From contig KN882320.1 of NCBI GenBank assembly GCA_000934455.1, positions 254,985-286,265 of the forward strand: 31,281 nt of DNA, read 5' to 3'. Within the stretch, counting starts at the first letter, position 1. Each line of letters begins with the position of its first letter. Of the stretch, positions 19,270-29,940 are shown in pieces. The stretch comes from Apostichopus parvimensis. Lineage: Eukaryota; Echinodermata; Holothuroidea; Aspidochirotida; Stichopodidae. Made by a program: the position numbers and the translations under genes. The notes below the pieces were generated by a model that worked only from the letters and a program-made list of their open reading frames with translations, did not search any database and was not told the DNA's origin.

Positions 19270-22200
19270 CTGGGAGGATAAAAAATATGAAATAATACGT
19301 TCAAATGAAGAATTGCCTGCATAATATCTCCCCGTCTTGCACTTATCAATGGGAACGAGTGCAATGCCATAAATATTTCCTGACTCCCATATGGCATATC
19401 AGTTCAGCTAAAGGTGTGTTGTCTTAGAAGGATCAAATAACAAGAAAAAAAATAATAAAAATTTTCCACCTAATTTCGAGTATCATTCAGATTTAAATGA
19501 TTCAAAAAAATCCACTCCTATACCACAAACCATTTAAGTCAAGAGTAATATTGAGAAAGGTGTAAAGGTTAAGGGTGTTGTTACCTGCCCAGTAGAAACA
19601 ACCAATTCGTGCACTGCATTTTGGACACGAAAGCTGTTGAGAGAAAAACAAAGATGTGATGTATTAAACAAGAAGTGTAAAAAAAAACCCCCAAAAAACA
19701 GGTATGCACCAGTCCTTTTCCTTTGATAAATAAAACACTGGTCTTTAGGCGATTGCAATGTTCGAGGAAGTATTTCCCTGTTTATGCCTGAAATTCTTTT
19801 CACATGTATCCAAATATTGTCCCACAAAATGGTCTGGTTTTCAGCTTTTCAGACTTTTATACGAAACTTCATTTACCTAGTTAAACCAGCTATGAAGGGT
19901 GTAGGTCAGCTATGAAGGGTGTAGTGAAAAACCATTTGACCAGTGCATTGTACACTAGTTTACACCACCATGATCTGCAGACCGAATGAACAATCTTTGC
20001 ATTATACTGTAAAGGATGAGTTTCTCCTCTTTATCCAGAAAACTCACCTTCCCTTCTTGCTGTCCCAAGAGAAGTTCCTCCATCCAAGCTACAGGATGGA
20101 TAAAGTGTGAGGTACATCCTTCCGCACCCTCTTCGGGTTGCGCCAGAGGTTGACCTTGCTTGTGCCATTTGAAGCTCAGTTGACCTCTCCCTGGACTATG
20201 TCCTATAAGACTGCCCTCTTTGAACAACGCTCGTCTGGTTGGAACACGAAAGGACAGAATGTAGACTGCCATTAATAGCTTATCAATATCTTAGTATACA
20301 ATACTAGTATTAAATAACTAGATAAGAAAGTGAGCAATCATAGCTCACCCAAACCAACTAAGGACTGATTCTTAGTGATTTTTCACTGGTACTCTTTTTC
20401 TAGCACAGTTGTATGTGCTCATACCGATTTTACTCAAACTTGAGATAATTTGGAAATCTTGTGTGACAGGCACATTAATGTGTAATTGTGAATACTGCCC
20501 TCTATATTGCTGTGTTGAATATGTTGCTGAATTTTGGGGAACTTCAACTTCTAGTTAGAGTATCTTTGTGTGTTTGCCAAATTTTAACTTCGATCTTACC
20601 AGCTTACTGCCCTTAAAGCTCAGTGCAATTTTCATATTAATAATCATCATTTTTATTGAGTTATCTGTCGCTAAAGGGTGTGAAGACTCGCGCACAGAGA
20701 AACGTCTCATGCCGTTAATCTGACCTAGTTTTGAATGAGGTGTAACAGAAGAGTAAGACACCACCATTGATCCCAGAACACAGCTTGCTACTGTCGGTAA
20801 TTTAGACACTAGTGTACAGTCAAAACATACAGCTACGGTCAATACCCACAACACAGTGTATATAGCAGCGATGGACATTTCAGGTCAAGATAAAAGATAA
20901 CAAGGTATCACGTTTCATTACTGGCTGCATTTTGTAGCGACAAGAAAAAAACTTCACTTGCAAGCAACAGAAAGTTAACTTTTGCAGAGGGTGGCACTTG
21001 GTTTGAGGCGAGTCTTCAATGCCTTTAAACAATTTGAGCTGAATAAAATTCGCCAGAGTTTTTAACGAGTCCGTAGATTCTTCAACCTTCAATCACAATT
21101 TGCAAGCCCTGCCCAACAGATAATGCACCAATCAAATCTCTCTGTCTTGTTTACGACCATTAGGCTAGGCTTACTATCACTTTCGTGGTAAGCCTATGTT
21201 AGGTCAGTTCTCTTGACTAGTGTCTTTCTTTCAGTCTTACAAATGTAGCTTTCGAAATTGTGTCATTTCCTTCCATTGCAAGGAATAAACAGGTGTTTTC
21301 AGACCTTTCCTCCGTGAAATTGGGTCAAGCAAGTGGAAGATACGAGTATATATAGGTTACATTTGTGTAATGAACATGTTGATATGGGCGGTCGGCGGTT
21401 GCAGTGATTTTATGTTAAATCGTATGGCCATTGGGGCAACAGAAAATAAATTTCTTTCTTTCGATGGCGACAGCTTTTCTCCATTAAACCTGGCCTGGTC
21501 AAAGTGCATTTGGAATAAAGAAACATTGAATCCGCTTCGGAAGTTTGTTTGCCGAAATTCATCAGCAAACACGTATTGAGACTTTAAGAGCACAACCACT
21601 AGTGTTATGGTGACACAGTTACATGTGCATCATTCTGGCCACTGTGGCTGTGTCATAATATACAAATCCTAAACCTTTATCTTTAGTTATTAGGAGGGTA
21701 GAATTTCATGTAGATTTTCACCTGTTAACTTTCATGAATATTCAGGAAGACTGGATTATCTAATTTAAGGAGCTTGAAGAGGGGAGTTTGTTTGGGAACA
21801 AACAAGTCAAGAACCACAATACACAGAGTGAGAACACACAGTACCACAGATGGTGTCTTAGTCTACTCTTTGAATTTCCTGGTGACATCATTCCACTGTT
21901 GCCAGATGCATAAATAAATTTACAAGTTATCACCGAATTTAAATAAATCCATATCTTTACGATACAGAAGGCTATGAGTTATCATGGTTTTCGCCTAAAG
22001 ATATAGAAAATATTCCGCAATTTTTTTGGAATAGATATTTATGCAAGATTGAGTGCTTATACTCTCACATTGTGCCTTGCAATCCCTACTCGTATTCATA
22101 CCAAACTGGAATTCTGCTAGTATTTATACTCGTGCTGTTGTACCCGGTGTACAGCGAGTCTGAGCTAGGGTCACAGGTCAACCCAAACACGGTCATGAAC

Positions 22201-25200
22201 GGTCCATCTGAATTACCATTTAATTAAACAAACCGGACAGCCTTGGTTTCCCAACTCTGATGTGATCGTCAGGGTTTCACTTTCAGTCGTCAGGTTTGGC
22301 CAGTAAAATACAATCGACAGATAGGAAGGTTGTATCAATTTGGCTGACTTTTTATAAGTCACGTCAGTTATGGCATTTAGCTCACCTGCATTTTCTACAT
22401 CTAAACACGGATCCTTCTTGGTCTCCTTGACCGCTGGGTGACTTCTGGTTTGGATCCTTCTCCAGGAGTTCCTTAGGAATAACGGAACGTTCCCTACGAG
22501 AACCTGTTGACATGAAAATTTAAAATGCAAAGCCTACTGGAGAGATTAACTGGACCATCAATATAAACTTGTACGGTAGAGATGGTACCAATTATAATAA
22601 AATCAATAGAGGGTGCTGTCATACAGTCCTTTAAAGTTCCGTGAGACTTGACAAGCTGCAGTCTTCCGAAATCACTGAGAATACCTTTCAGGAATCTCTG
22701 ACGGACACTTCTGGGCAAAGTACCTTCCCTAATTCATATGTAGTGTGACATATTCCAAGTAATCATTTTTATACCACTGTAACCATGTGCAGGATAAGGG
22801 CCTTAGGCATTCAATATATCCAGAATAGACCTAGAATCATCCTTAGATTCAAGGATATAAGTTGGTGATATTTTGCAATATTTCTCCTCTTGTTAAAATG
22901 TAATATTTGCATTCCCCGCCCCCCCCCTACCCTATCAGTTCAGGTCAATCTCCAAAACATTTGGAGTGCAGCTGATGACTTGTCAAAATCAAAATCATGA
23001 AGTTAAGCAATTGCCGTGCTCAAGTTCCTCAAGGTACAGTTACAATTACCATGCTCAACCCCCTCAAGGTACAGTTACAATTGCCTTACAACCCCCTCAA
23101 AGTACAATTACAATTGCCTTGTTCAACCCCCTCAAGGTACAGTTACAATTGCATTGTTCAATCCCCTCAACATACAGTTACAATTGCCATGCTCAATCCC
23201 TTCAAGGTACAGTTACAATTGCTATGTTCAACCCCCTCAAGGTACAGTTACAATTGCCGTGCTCAAGCCCCTCAAGGTACAGTTACAATTGCCATGCTCA
23301 ACCCCCTCAAAGTACAGTTACAATTGCCTTTTTCAACCCCTCAAGGTACAGTTACAAATTGCCATGTTCAACCCCCTCAAGGTACAGTTGCTCAACCCCC
23401 TCAAAGTACAGTTACAATTGCCTTTTTCAACCCCTCAAGGTACAGTTACAAATTGCCATGTTCAACCCCCTCAAGGTACAGTTTCAATTGCCATGCTCAA
23501 CCCCCTCAAGGTACAGTTACAATTGCTGTGCTCAACCCCATCAAGATACAGTTACAATTGCCGTGCTCAACCCCCTCAATGTACAGTTACAATGGCCATG
23601 CTCAACCCCCTCAAGGTAAAGTTACAATTGCCATGCTCACCCCCTCAAGGTACAGTTTCAATTGCCATGCTCAACCCCCTCAAGGTACAGTTACAATTGC
23701 TGTGCTCAACCCCCTCAAGGTACAGTTACAATTGCCGTGCTCAACCCTCACAACATACAGTCACAATTACCATGCTCAACCCCCTCAATGAACAGTTTCT
23801 ATTGCCATGCTCAACCCCCTCAAGTTACAGTTACAATTGCCTTGTTCAACCCCTTCAAGGTACAGTTACAATATTCATTTATAGCGCGGAGGGGAAGGGC
23901 TATATCCCTCCTTGATTTTATTCGGATACAAAAATGCAGGATTTCAAAACATTACCTTCTCTTTGCTGAGCATATTGACCAAGTTTGTGGAACTTCATGA
24001 GTGTATGGTGAGGATTGAGATCACAGCCCATTGCCTCAAACAGGCTCAGCTGTTCCATGAAGCCTTGGTTAGGTCTAATAGTTAAAGGAGGAGAACACAC
24101 TTTAAATAATACAGTTTTACATGAGTGAGAAGATAGAACTAGACACTGGTGGTCATAACTTGACCAGAAAGCACTGTAGTTTATTTCCTTATTTTCAGTA
24201 TTCCTGCAAATACAAAACTCTAAAGACCAACTCTGGTAAAGCTCTATGCTGATACTCTATCCCCATATTAGTAAAGCCCAATGCTCTTCCCCCTCCCACC
24301 CCCCCCCTCCTCTCTCTGTATCTCTCAATATTAATTAATCACAAATCCTAGCGAAGCACAATGCCTATTCCCTTTTCTTTCATATTGGTAAATGACAAAT
24401 CCTAGTGAAGCCGGATGCCCCTCCACCCTGGTTACCACCACTCTCCCCGTCCCACAACCCTCTCACTATATTGGTTGGGGACCAATCCTGGTGGTCTCAC
24501 CCAATGCCTCTACCCTTTCCTTCATATTGGTAAATGACCAATCTTTGCAAAGACCAATGCCCCTCCACTATTTTGATTAATCACCAGTCCTGAAGAAGCC
24601 TCCACCCCCCTTTCACTTATACTGGTTAAGGCCAGATGCCTCTCCCCTCTCCCTTTAATGGCTTATGACCATTCTATACAATCTACATGTATCCCTAAAC
24701 AACTGCCATTGCATGCTAAAAATATATTGAATTTCATAGTTTTAAATGTTGATATCTCAAACACTCCTGTGGTCCTTTCACGGACACATACCTGACGTAG
24801 AAACGTTTTTCTTTCACTTTGTCGAGGGCCCTCTCGAGGGATATTTTATCTTTGTTCATTAGATATGCTGTCACCACAGAAGCACTGCGGGACATCCCAA
24901 CCAGACTGTTGAAAGGAATTCACATTAAAAGAATACAGAATTTCTGAGAAGTCTTAGTCATTGATTCACATTGAAATGATCAGCTTTTCTTTTTAACCAA
25001 GCTATATAGATACCACTCAGTAGAGCAGCATCAATAATATCAACCTGTCTGTCATGAATATTAATAAACCTGATCTCTGAGGTCAGATCGATACACCTTA
25101 AAATATGGCGTCCTGACTAACTTATCACATGGTGTCAGAAGTGGGATTCCTTACAACATACAACTGTCCACAGTATTTAATAACATCAACAAGTTACACA

Positions 25201-25767
25201 TGGCTGAAAAAAACAAAAATACAGTATGACTGAACAACAAATGACTGAGAATAGTCAAATGCAATAGTTTGGATTTTTACACAATTCTATGGGATACATG
25301 AAACATACCAAGAGAGAAACCATTATCAAGAACAGGATTAAAGCGATACATTCATCTAGAAATCCAACAATTTCACATGAGAAGAAAATATAATTTCTGT
25401 TTTAAGCTACTCCTGTCAAGCATGTGGACATGTACACTTGGAACTATTCACAGTCAAATACAATAACAGAAACCTACTTCCTGAGCTGATTGGAATCTTA
25501 CCAATGAACTAAAACACTGCCAGCTTGCCTAGCCTCTTCAATAAACGTAAAACATTCTCCTAGATGAACGAGAAGGTCTGCACACTCTTGGTCGTCCATT
25601 TCAATAAACTTGTACTTGATGTCGGGACAATAGATTGATGGAGACTGCGACTCTATACTTAACACATGCGTTATTTTGTGCTTGATCAAGTAGTTTCCTT
25701 TTTCACACTCTACATCTGATCGAGCGCCAAGCCAAAGACCCGGAATAATTTCATTGGCTGAGAACAT
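19175..25767 (-). CDS. DUSP12: Dual-specificity phosphatase 12 (YVH1 family), seven exons, complete
   Basis: The spliced CDS, in order on the - strand, joins 25767..25502, 24905..24792, 24074..23956, 22503..22386, 20234..20048, 19633..19585 and 19269..19175. The total is 948 nt (315 aa plus stop), with all phases consistent. Residues 1-165 are the phosphatase domain. The cysteine-arginine signature HCLVGMSRS (Cys89, Arg95) is intact, and Asp59 aligns with the general acid. Residues 202-290 form the DUSP12-specific zinc domain with CRKC, GCTSHFIHPVAWM, CPKC and CSCG. The domain order matches human DUSP12 (340 aa) with a shorter N-terminus. From the family: YVH1 acts in 60S ribosome maturation, releasing Mrt4 through the zinc domain, and the phosphatase acts on Ser/Thr/Tyr phosphates. 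An in-frame TAA just before the ATG supports the start. The 5' UTR begins at an acceptor at 25782, so a non-coding first exon lies upstream. Confidence 0.95.
19270..19584 (-). other. DUSP12 intron before last exon
   Basis: This 315-bp AT-rich intron is bounded by GTAACA and CTCCCAG on the - strand. I see no element in it. Confidence 0.8.
19585..19633 (-). CDS. DUSP12: DUSP12 exon: CPKC pair
   Basis: This 49-nt microexon has the acceptor CTCTCAACAG and the donor GGGCAG|GTAACA. It encodes LSCPKCSARIGCFYWAG, matching human CPKCSAKLGSFNWYG. Confidence 0.93.
19634..20047 (-). other. DUSP12 intron with a short tandem duplication
   Basis: This 414-bp intron contains two direct copies of a 20-bp word (AGCTATGAAGGGTGTAG, 19889-19925). 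Nothing else is recognised. Confidence 0.75.
20048..20234 (-). CDS. DUSP12: DUSP12 exon: middle of zinc domain
   Basis: The acceptor is GTTCCAACCAG and the donor GGGAAG|GTGAGT. It encodes RALFKEGSLIGH, a charged loop, and GCTSHFIHPVAWMEELLLG, a DUSP12 hallmark (human CTSYFIEPVQWM). Confidence 0.95.
20235..22385 (-). other. DUSP12 intron carrying a TTAA MITE
   Basis: This 2151-bp intron holds the MITE at 20671-21028. The stretch 21357-21599 is open on both strands for 70-80 codons but resembles no family and is not supported as an exon. Confidence 0.75.
20671..21028 (-). repeat. TTAA-flanked MITE, copy 1 (inverted relative to copy 2)
   Basis: It has terminal inverted repeats AGGGTGTGAAGACTCGCGC and, at the other end on the - strand, AGGCATTGAAGACTCGCC. 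The right flank keeps TTAA and the left has CTAA. The whole body aligns, inverted, with 27384-27755. The TTAA site and ends starting AGG suggest a piggyBac-related or similar TTAA-inserting family. Confidence 0.75.
22386..22503 (-). CDS. DUSP12: DUSP12 exon: linker and first zinc-binding cysteines
   Basis: The acceptor is CATGTCAACAG and the donor AATGCAG|GTGAGC. The correct frame encodes RSVIPKELLEKDPNQ, a polar linker, and FRCRKCR, the first CxxC pair of the zinc domain. A longer open frame on the same strand is out of phase with the neighbouring exons. Confidence 0.92.
22504..23955 (-). other. DUSP12 intron carrying a large minisatellite
   Basis: Of this 1452-bp intron, 865 bp is a ~35-bp tandem repeat near its donor end. 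The rest is unique AT-rich sequence with a C run near 22918-22926. Confidence 0.8.
23008..23872. repeat. Minisatellite, ~35-bp unit, about 25 copies
   Basis: The consensus unit reads CTCAAGGTACAGTTACAATT followed by GCCATGCTCAACCCC. Some units are shortened (for example at 23085 and 23390). Blocks of about 90 bp recur (23307-23388 and 23400-23483), showing higher-order duplication. The unit has no stop codon in any forward frame, which explains long open frames here that are not genes. Confidence 0.95.
23956..24074 (-). CDS. DUSP12: DUSP12 exon: end of phosphatase domain
   Basis: The acceptor is TTAACTATTAG and the donor GAGAAG|GTAATG. It encodes PNQGFMEQLSLFEAMGC and then a linker helix (LMKFHKLGQYAQQRE), matching the 'N-GF--QL-LY-AMG' helix of DUSP12. 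The donor is only ~84 bp from a large intronic minisatellite. Confidence 0.93.
24075..24791 (-). other. DUSP12 intron with degenerate tandem repeats
   Basis: This 717-bp intron is mostly filled by a decayed tandem array (about 24225-24660). Confidence 0.75.
24225..24660. repeat. Degenerate tandem repeat, unit roughly 75-90 bp
   Basis: It has recurring blocks ATATTGGTAAATGAC, CAATCCT or AAATCCT, GAAGCC, (C)AATGCCCCTCC, then a C/T-rich spacer. At least five rough copies are visible, with strong divergence. Confidence 0.7.
24792..24905 (-). CDS. DUSP12: DUSP12 exon with catalytic loop
   Basis: The acceptor is CCTTTCAACAG and the donor ACGTCAG|GTATGT. The exon completes the catalytic Cys and encodes LVGMSRSASVVTAYLMNKDK then ISLERALDKVKEKR, the P-loop and following helices of a dual-specificity phosphatase. 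Confidence 0.95.
24906..25501 (-). other. DUSP12 intron splitting the catalytic Cys codon
   Basis: This 596-bp intron has donor TTG|GTAAGA and acceptor CCTTTCAACAG. I see no repeat in it. Confidence 0.8.
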
Positions 25768-25782
25768 GTTAAATTATTTGTC
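25502..25782 (-). CDS. DUSP12: DUSP12 first coding exon (with 15 nt of 5' UTR)
   Basis: The - strand acceptor CTTATCTTTCTACAG precedes the exon. The ATG is at 25767-25765 and the coding part runs to CATTG|GTAAGA in phase 2. It encodes MFSANEIIPGLWLG, matching the start of the DSP fold, and ends at SVLVH with the catalytic Cys codon (TG|T) split by the intron. TAA is in frame six bases upstream of the ATG. Confidence 0.93.
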
Positions 25783-26439
25783 CTGTAGAAAGATAAGAAA
25801 AAGGAAAACTGGAAGTAAACATTTTGAAATTGAAAAGTTTCTTGCTTAGAATATTTTTATTTAAAACCAATGAAAAATGGAAATTGTGTGAAACTGCACC
25901 TTGTAAGCTTGTAAGCTAACACATTTGAGGATTGGCGGGTCTGACATAATGGATATCACTACAGAAGCATGTCGAGTCTGATATTGACGGGATACACATT
26001 AAGCTTTGCCTATGCAAATGGAGCTAGAACTCTAATTTCTTAACTAATTTAACTAGGATATGAAGTTATCATCAAAATTCGCGGAACTAGTTCTAGCCTA
26101 TTTCCTGGTATATATCACACCTGACGGCAAGAGTCAAGAAGACAGATGCTAATGTAACTAGTGTGACATAGCCTAGTTCAACATATTGCACACTGTATAT
26201 CACCAAATTACACCTCGAAAGTCACACTTTGTTTTTCAATTGGAAATGAACAATTTCAATACCTTTTATTTTATTTTTCTGGCTAAAAGTGTCTACAAAA
26301 GGGTCACTTTGGTTCCTCTCCGAGCACCGTTGAAAACCTGGAAATTCAGTGACCAATTTTCGATCGGCTTTATGGTTAGAGGGCGAGTGACTCTGTATTG
26401 CAAGTCACAGAAAGATGCTGAGCGAAGTGCGACAATGAT

Positions 26440-26535
26440 CGTGGAGGGGGAGGGGTAGGGGAAGGGAAGGGGAGTGGGGAAGGGAGTGGGGGTAGGGAGA
26501 GTGGAGAGGTGGAAGAGGAGAAAGGAGAATGGAGG
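26440..26535. repeat. Purine-rich (GGGGA/GGAG) low-complexity tract
   Basis: This is an almost unbroken run of G and A on the + strand with irregular GGGGAAG-type units. Confidence 0.85.
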
Positions 26536-27059
26536 GGACAAAATATTAACCACTACCTCAATTCCTCGATCAAGCGACAAGGACACTGAAACCGCACTAT
26601 TAATATATGAACAATTGAGCAATCAAGTGATCCAATTTAACTCTCATAATCCGTCGGTATTTTCGGACATTTATATCACTACTATAAACATCAAAATTTC
26701 AAGATAAACTTTTTAAACTTAGGGATTAAGTGCTGAAATGTCTAACATTTCGAGAAGAATTTGCCAAAATGTAAAAAATAACACCCAAATGTAGAGATAA
26801 TATGTCCGACTTTCGAGATAGTGGAAATTTAAAGTTAAACGCCACAAACCCTCACATTTTTACGATGATCGGAAATGTTCAACGTCAAACGTCGATATTT
26901 CTATGCGTCAAACGTCGGATGTTTGTGATGCAACGTTACAATTTTTAGATGAAAGTTCACAATTGCGCAATAAATTACTTTTGATATCGAGATCAAACCT
27001 TCAATTTTAACATCCTAATCTAACCATTAGTTGTTAAAATTGGATCATACGCTCAGATC

Positions 27060-27303
27060 GCCCAGCTAGCAAGCCCATGTGGGATTTACCTGGGTGATCT
27101 GTTCATGCGGTAACCCGTTTTCATCCCATATACCTCCCATATATATCAGCCCATATGGGAATCTACAAGGGGGGCCATATATGGGTGTCATATGGGGGTA
27201 ACCGGGGTAAACCCAAATAAACCCATGTGGGTAAAAAATGGGTTGAACCATATCTTGGTCCATATGCATCCCATATGTTATCCATGTGGGCTTGCTACCT
27301 GGG
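27060..27303. repeat. MITE-like element rich in CCATATGGG words
   Basis: The left end CCCAGCTAGCAAGCCCA and the reverse complement of the right end CCCAGGTAGCAAGCCCA agree at 16 of 17 positions. The inside is made of CATATGGG/CCCATAT palindromic words. ACCTGGGTGA occurs both at 27088 and at 27297, so the exact boundary or target duplication is uncertain. Confidence 0.7.
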
Positions 27304-27383
27304 TGACTTCGGTTAGTTTCTCCTGGCAGAATGATATCACAAACTGGATGACTGGATAACACATGGCAGCAATATCAGGTATA

Positions 27384-27755
27384 TTAAAGGAATTGAAGAC
27401 TCGCCCCAAACCGCGTACGGCCATCTGAAAAAGTTAACTTCCTGTTGCTTGCAAGTGACGTTTTGTTTGTGTCGCTACAAAATGCAGACAGCAACGAAAC
27501 GTGATACCTTAATTGTTATCTTTAGCTGAACTTGAAATGTCCATCGCTGTATCGTTTGTATACTGTGCTGTGGGTATTGACCGCAGCTGTATGTACTGAT
27601 TGTACACTAGTGTCTAATTACCGACGGTAGCAATCTGTGTGTGTATTTTCTGGGATCGATGGTGGTGTATAACACTTCTGTTACACCTTATTCGAAACTA
27701 GGTCAGATTATCGGCATTAGACGTTTCTCTTTGCGCGAGTCTTCACACCCTTTAA
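27384..27755 (+). repeat. TTAA-flanked MITE, copy 2
   Basis: It is flanked by TTAA on both sides, with ends AGGAATTGAAGACTCGC and, inverted, AGGGTGTGAAGACTCGC. The body matches the inverted copy at 20671-21028, including GTTGCTTGCAAGTGA, CGCTACAAAATGCAG, ATGTCCATCGCTG and ACACTAGTGTCTAA. Confidence 0.8.
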
Positions 27756-28429
27756 TATCTTGGAACTGGGAAACAAAGTTTTGCTCAGTATTCTGTGAAA
27801 TTGATCTCGGGATAAAATCTCCAATTTTTTCAAATGATATAATAAGTTTAATCCATCCATGATTTACAAAATCCATTTTTTTTCAGGTTGTTCGATTGTA
27901 GATTCCAAAAACAAATGAACGTTTCGGATTAAAAATGATCTTTTAATTGAGTCATTAGAGCCGGGAGTCATTCTAAAAGTAAAACGGATATTTCTTAAGA
28001 ATACGATTTAGGATCTGACCTAATCATTATGATCTACCGCCCTCGTTTCATTCCTTCGCGTTCCGTCTCTGTGGGTAACGTTGTATGTAACGAGTAACAA
28101 CGACAGGTACCAGCATCCACTCACAGCAAACAGTACTGACGTTTCTCGTCGAACAACATTGCCACTAATTTGAATGTTTTCGTACTTACATTACAAGCAA
28201 TTTGAACAGACGACCTTCGAGAAGTACTTTCAGTGTTACCAGTCTGGTGGTATTAACGATAATTTAAAATTGCTACAATTTTGAGCTTGATGAAGGACAG
28301 TAATATTCTTAGAGTTCATTTATTTACGTGAGCTTAGAACGAACATTAGCAGATATGGGATAATTTTGAGAGAAGCGAGTCTTTTATACCGCATAGTCCA
28401 TTTCAATTTCCTTATCATACGACGAGATC

Positions 28430-28480
28430 CAAGACTGAGGAATATTTTGAGACCCTAAGTTCCTAACGAGAAGCTGCACG
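28430..28480 (+). promoter_or_regulatory. Possible non-coding first exon/donor of a gene to the right
   Basis: GAAGCTGCACG|GTAAGTTTGT is a strong donor. The opposite-strand donor near 28184 faces the other way, which would fit a divergent promoter between them. No coding or core promoter motif confirms this. Confidence 0.2.
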
Positions 28481-29940
28481 GTAAGTTTGTCTCTCTCTGT
28501 GCCTAACAATTTAGCTCAAGACTAGTGAAGTCCATACGTGTATAGCCGAGAAAACTGCACCAGGAGAGTAAGGCTTTCCTGGAGAATAAGTTAAGGTTCC
28601 CAAGAAAATGTTTGACTTGAATTTTTGATCATAGGCTGAGTTAGGGCTAGCCTAAGTTAAGAATGATATGCCCCTCTAACTTACGTAGACACTAACTTAG
28701 GCCTCAGGAGTAAGGGCCTACCAGGCATTAGGCGTTATACTTAGCCAAGACAAAGGTTTGGACCTTAGAACATAGTCCTGGCCTCGGCATGATGTTATCT
28801 AGTATTGGAGAATGTACATAATTTGGTTGTTAATCAGTGTAACTTACTGTGTTGGGCCAGGCCTAGCAGAGGCCTATGCTCATAATAGTAATACTAAAAT
28901 TACTAGTAGGCTACTGCTACGAGTACGAGTAGCAATATCACTCGTTATCAATGATCAACGTCCATGGAATTAACTTAGACTAACGGAATAGATAAAGCCT
29001 GAGTATACATATGACCCAGCTTGTCTGTCTGGTTGTTGCAAATAATATTGTTAGTACTACTACTAGTAATGGGAAAGAAAACATTTCCAAAATATTTCAC
29101 TTTTAGCTGCAGTGAACATTGTTTAGTAGCATTTAGTCTGAGTAAGTTAGGCATAATAATGTTTGGTGAAAGGTAAGCTAGTTAGCCTACAAACTCCCTT
29201 TGCCAGAATGCTGTAACATGCTTTCTTAGTCCAGCCGCCAAGATCTAAATGCAGTAGGCTATGTAATCTGAGATGTTATGATAGAGAATGTTTTTCAAAA
29301 GTTGGAAATTTCTTATTAACCGAAAGCATAAGGTTTCCTTTCCCACATTGACACTGTTACAAGATGTTTTGTTTCTCCAATTCTGTTGTTCTGATTTTTT
29401 CCCTTGAATATTTGTTCTTATGCATGAAATGCTTTAGTGCTTTTATTGTCCATCATGTATGGTCAAAATTGATTTCAACTTTCAACTATCTAATGTTTTG
29501 TGAGTGTCTTAAGGACATTAATTTTGTATTGAATTGAGTTAAAAGAAGATAAAGCATCAAATTAAGGGATGACCAGATGTCGGTAACTATGGCTACATAA
29601 ATTATGAAAGTTTTGTTTAATTAGTTTGAATGCTTGAAATTGAAACCATCAAAGGAAGTATTTGTTATCATCTAAGTCCTGTTTGTAAGGAAAAAGAAAA
29701 CAAGAATGACCTAGATAAAACCTCCAATTTGTGCAATCAACAAGAAAAATTACACAGAGAAAAGTCCCTTAATCTTCCCAAACAATTCTTTTTAATATCG
29801 TCACAATGGGAAAGTCATGTATGGATCTAACACAACATTTGGTAAAAAACATTTTATACTGAAGTTGTTATGGTTGTCATGAGTTTGTTATACACACCAA
29901 TCAGCCAAGTCCACCATTTTCTGCAAAAAGAGGTACTCTA

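Noticed and set aside
20555-20878. 107-codon open frame on the - strand with a hydrophobic start
   Set aside because: It lies mostly in the TTAA MITE. The other MITE copy at 27384 breaks this frame, so it is not conserved as protein.
21357-21599. Open frames on both strands inside a DUSP12 intron
   Set aside because: They resemble no family, and including them would break the verified exon phases.
21609-21656. Inverted pair TGACACAG...CTGTGTCA
   Set aside because: An 8-bp stem with a ~30-bp loop is expected by chance in a sequence of this size.
22213-22530. 105-codon open frame on the - strand including PLFLRNSWRRIQ
   Set aside because: It overlaps a DUSP12 exon in the wrong frame. The correct frame gives FRCRKCR and joins both neighbours in phase.
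22966-23915. Three overlapping long open frames (217-299 codons) on the + strand
   Set aside because: They are produced by a stop-free ~35-bp tandem repeat in a DUSP12 intron and have no independent coding signature.
26186-26458. 90-codon open frame on the + strand (KRVTLVPLRAPLKTWKF)
   Set aside because: It has no recognisable domain, ends in a purine run, and both strands are open here. It may be UTR or old repeat.
27066-27362. 98-codon open frame on the - strand rich in Pro, Tyr and His
   Set aside because: It is generated by the CCATATGGG-rich MITE and has no known homologue.
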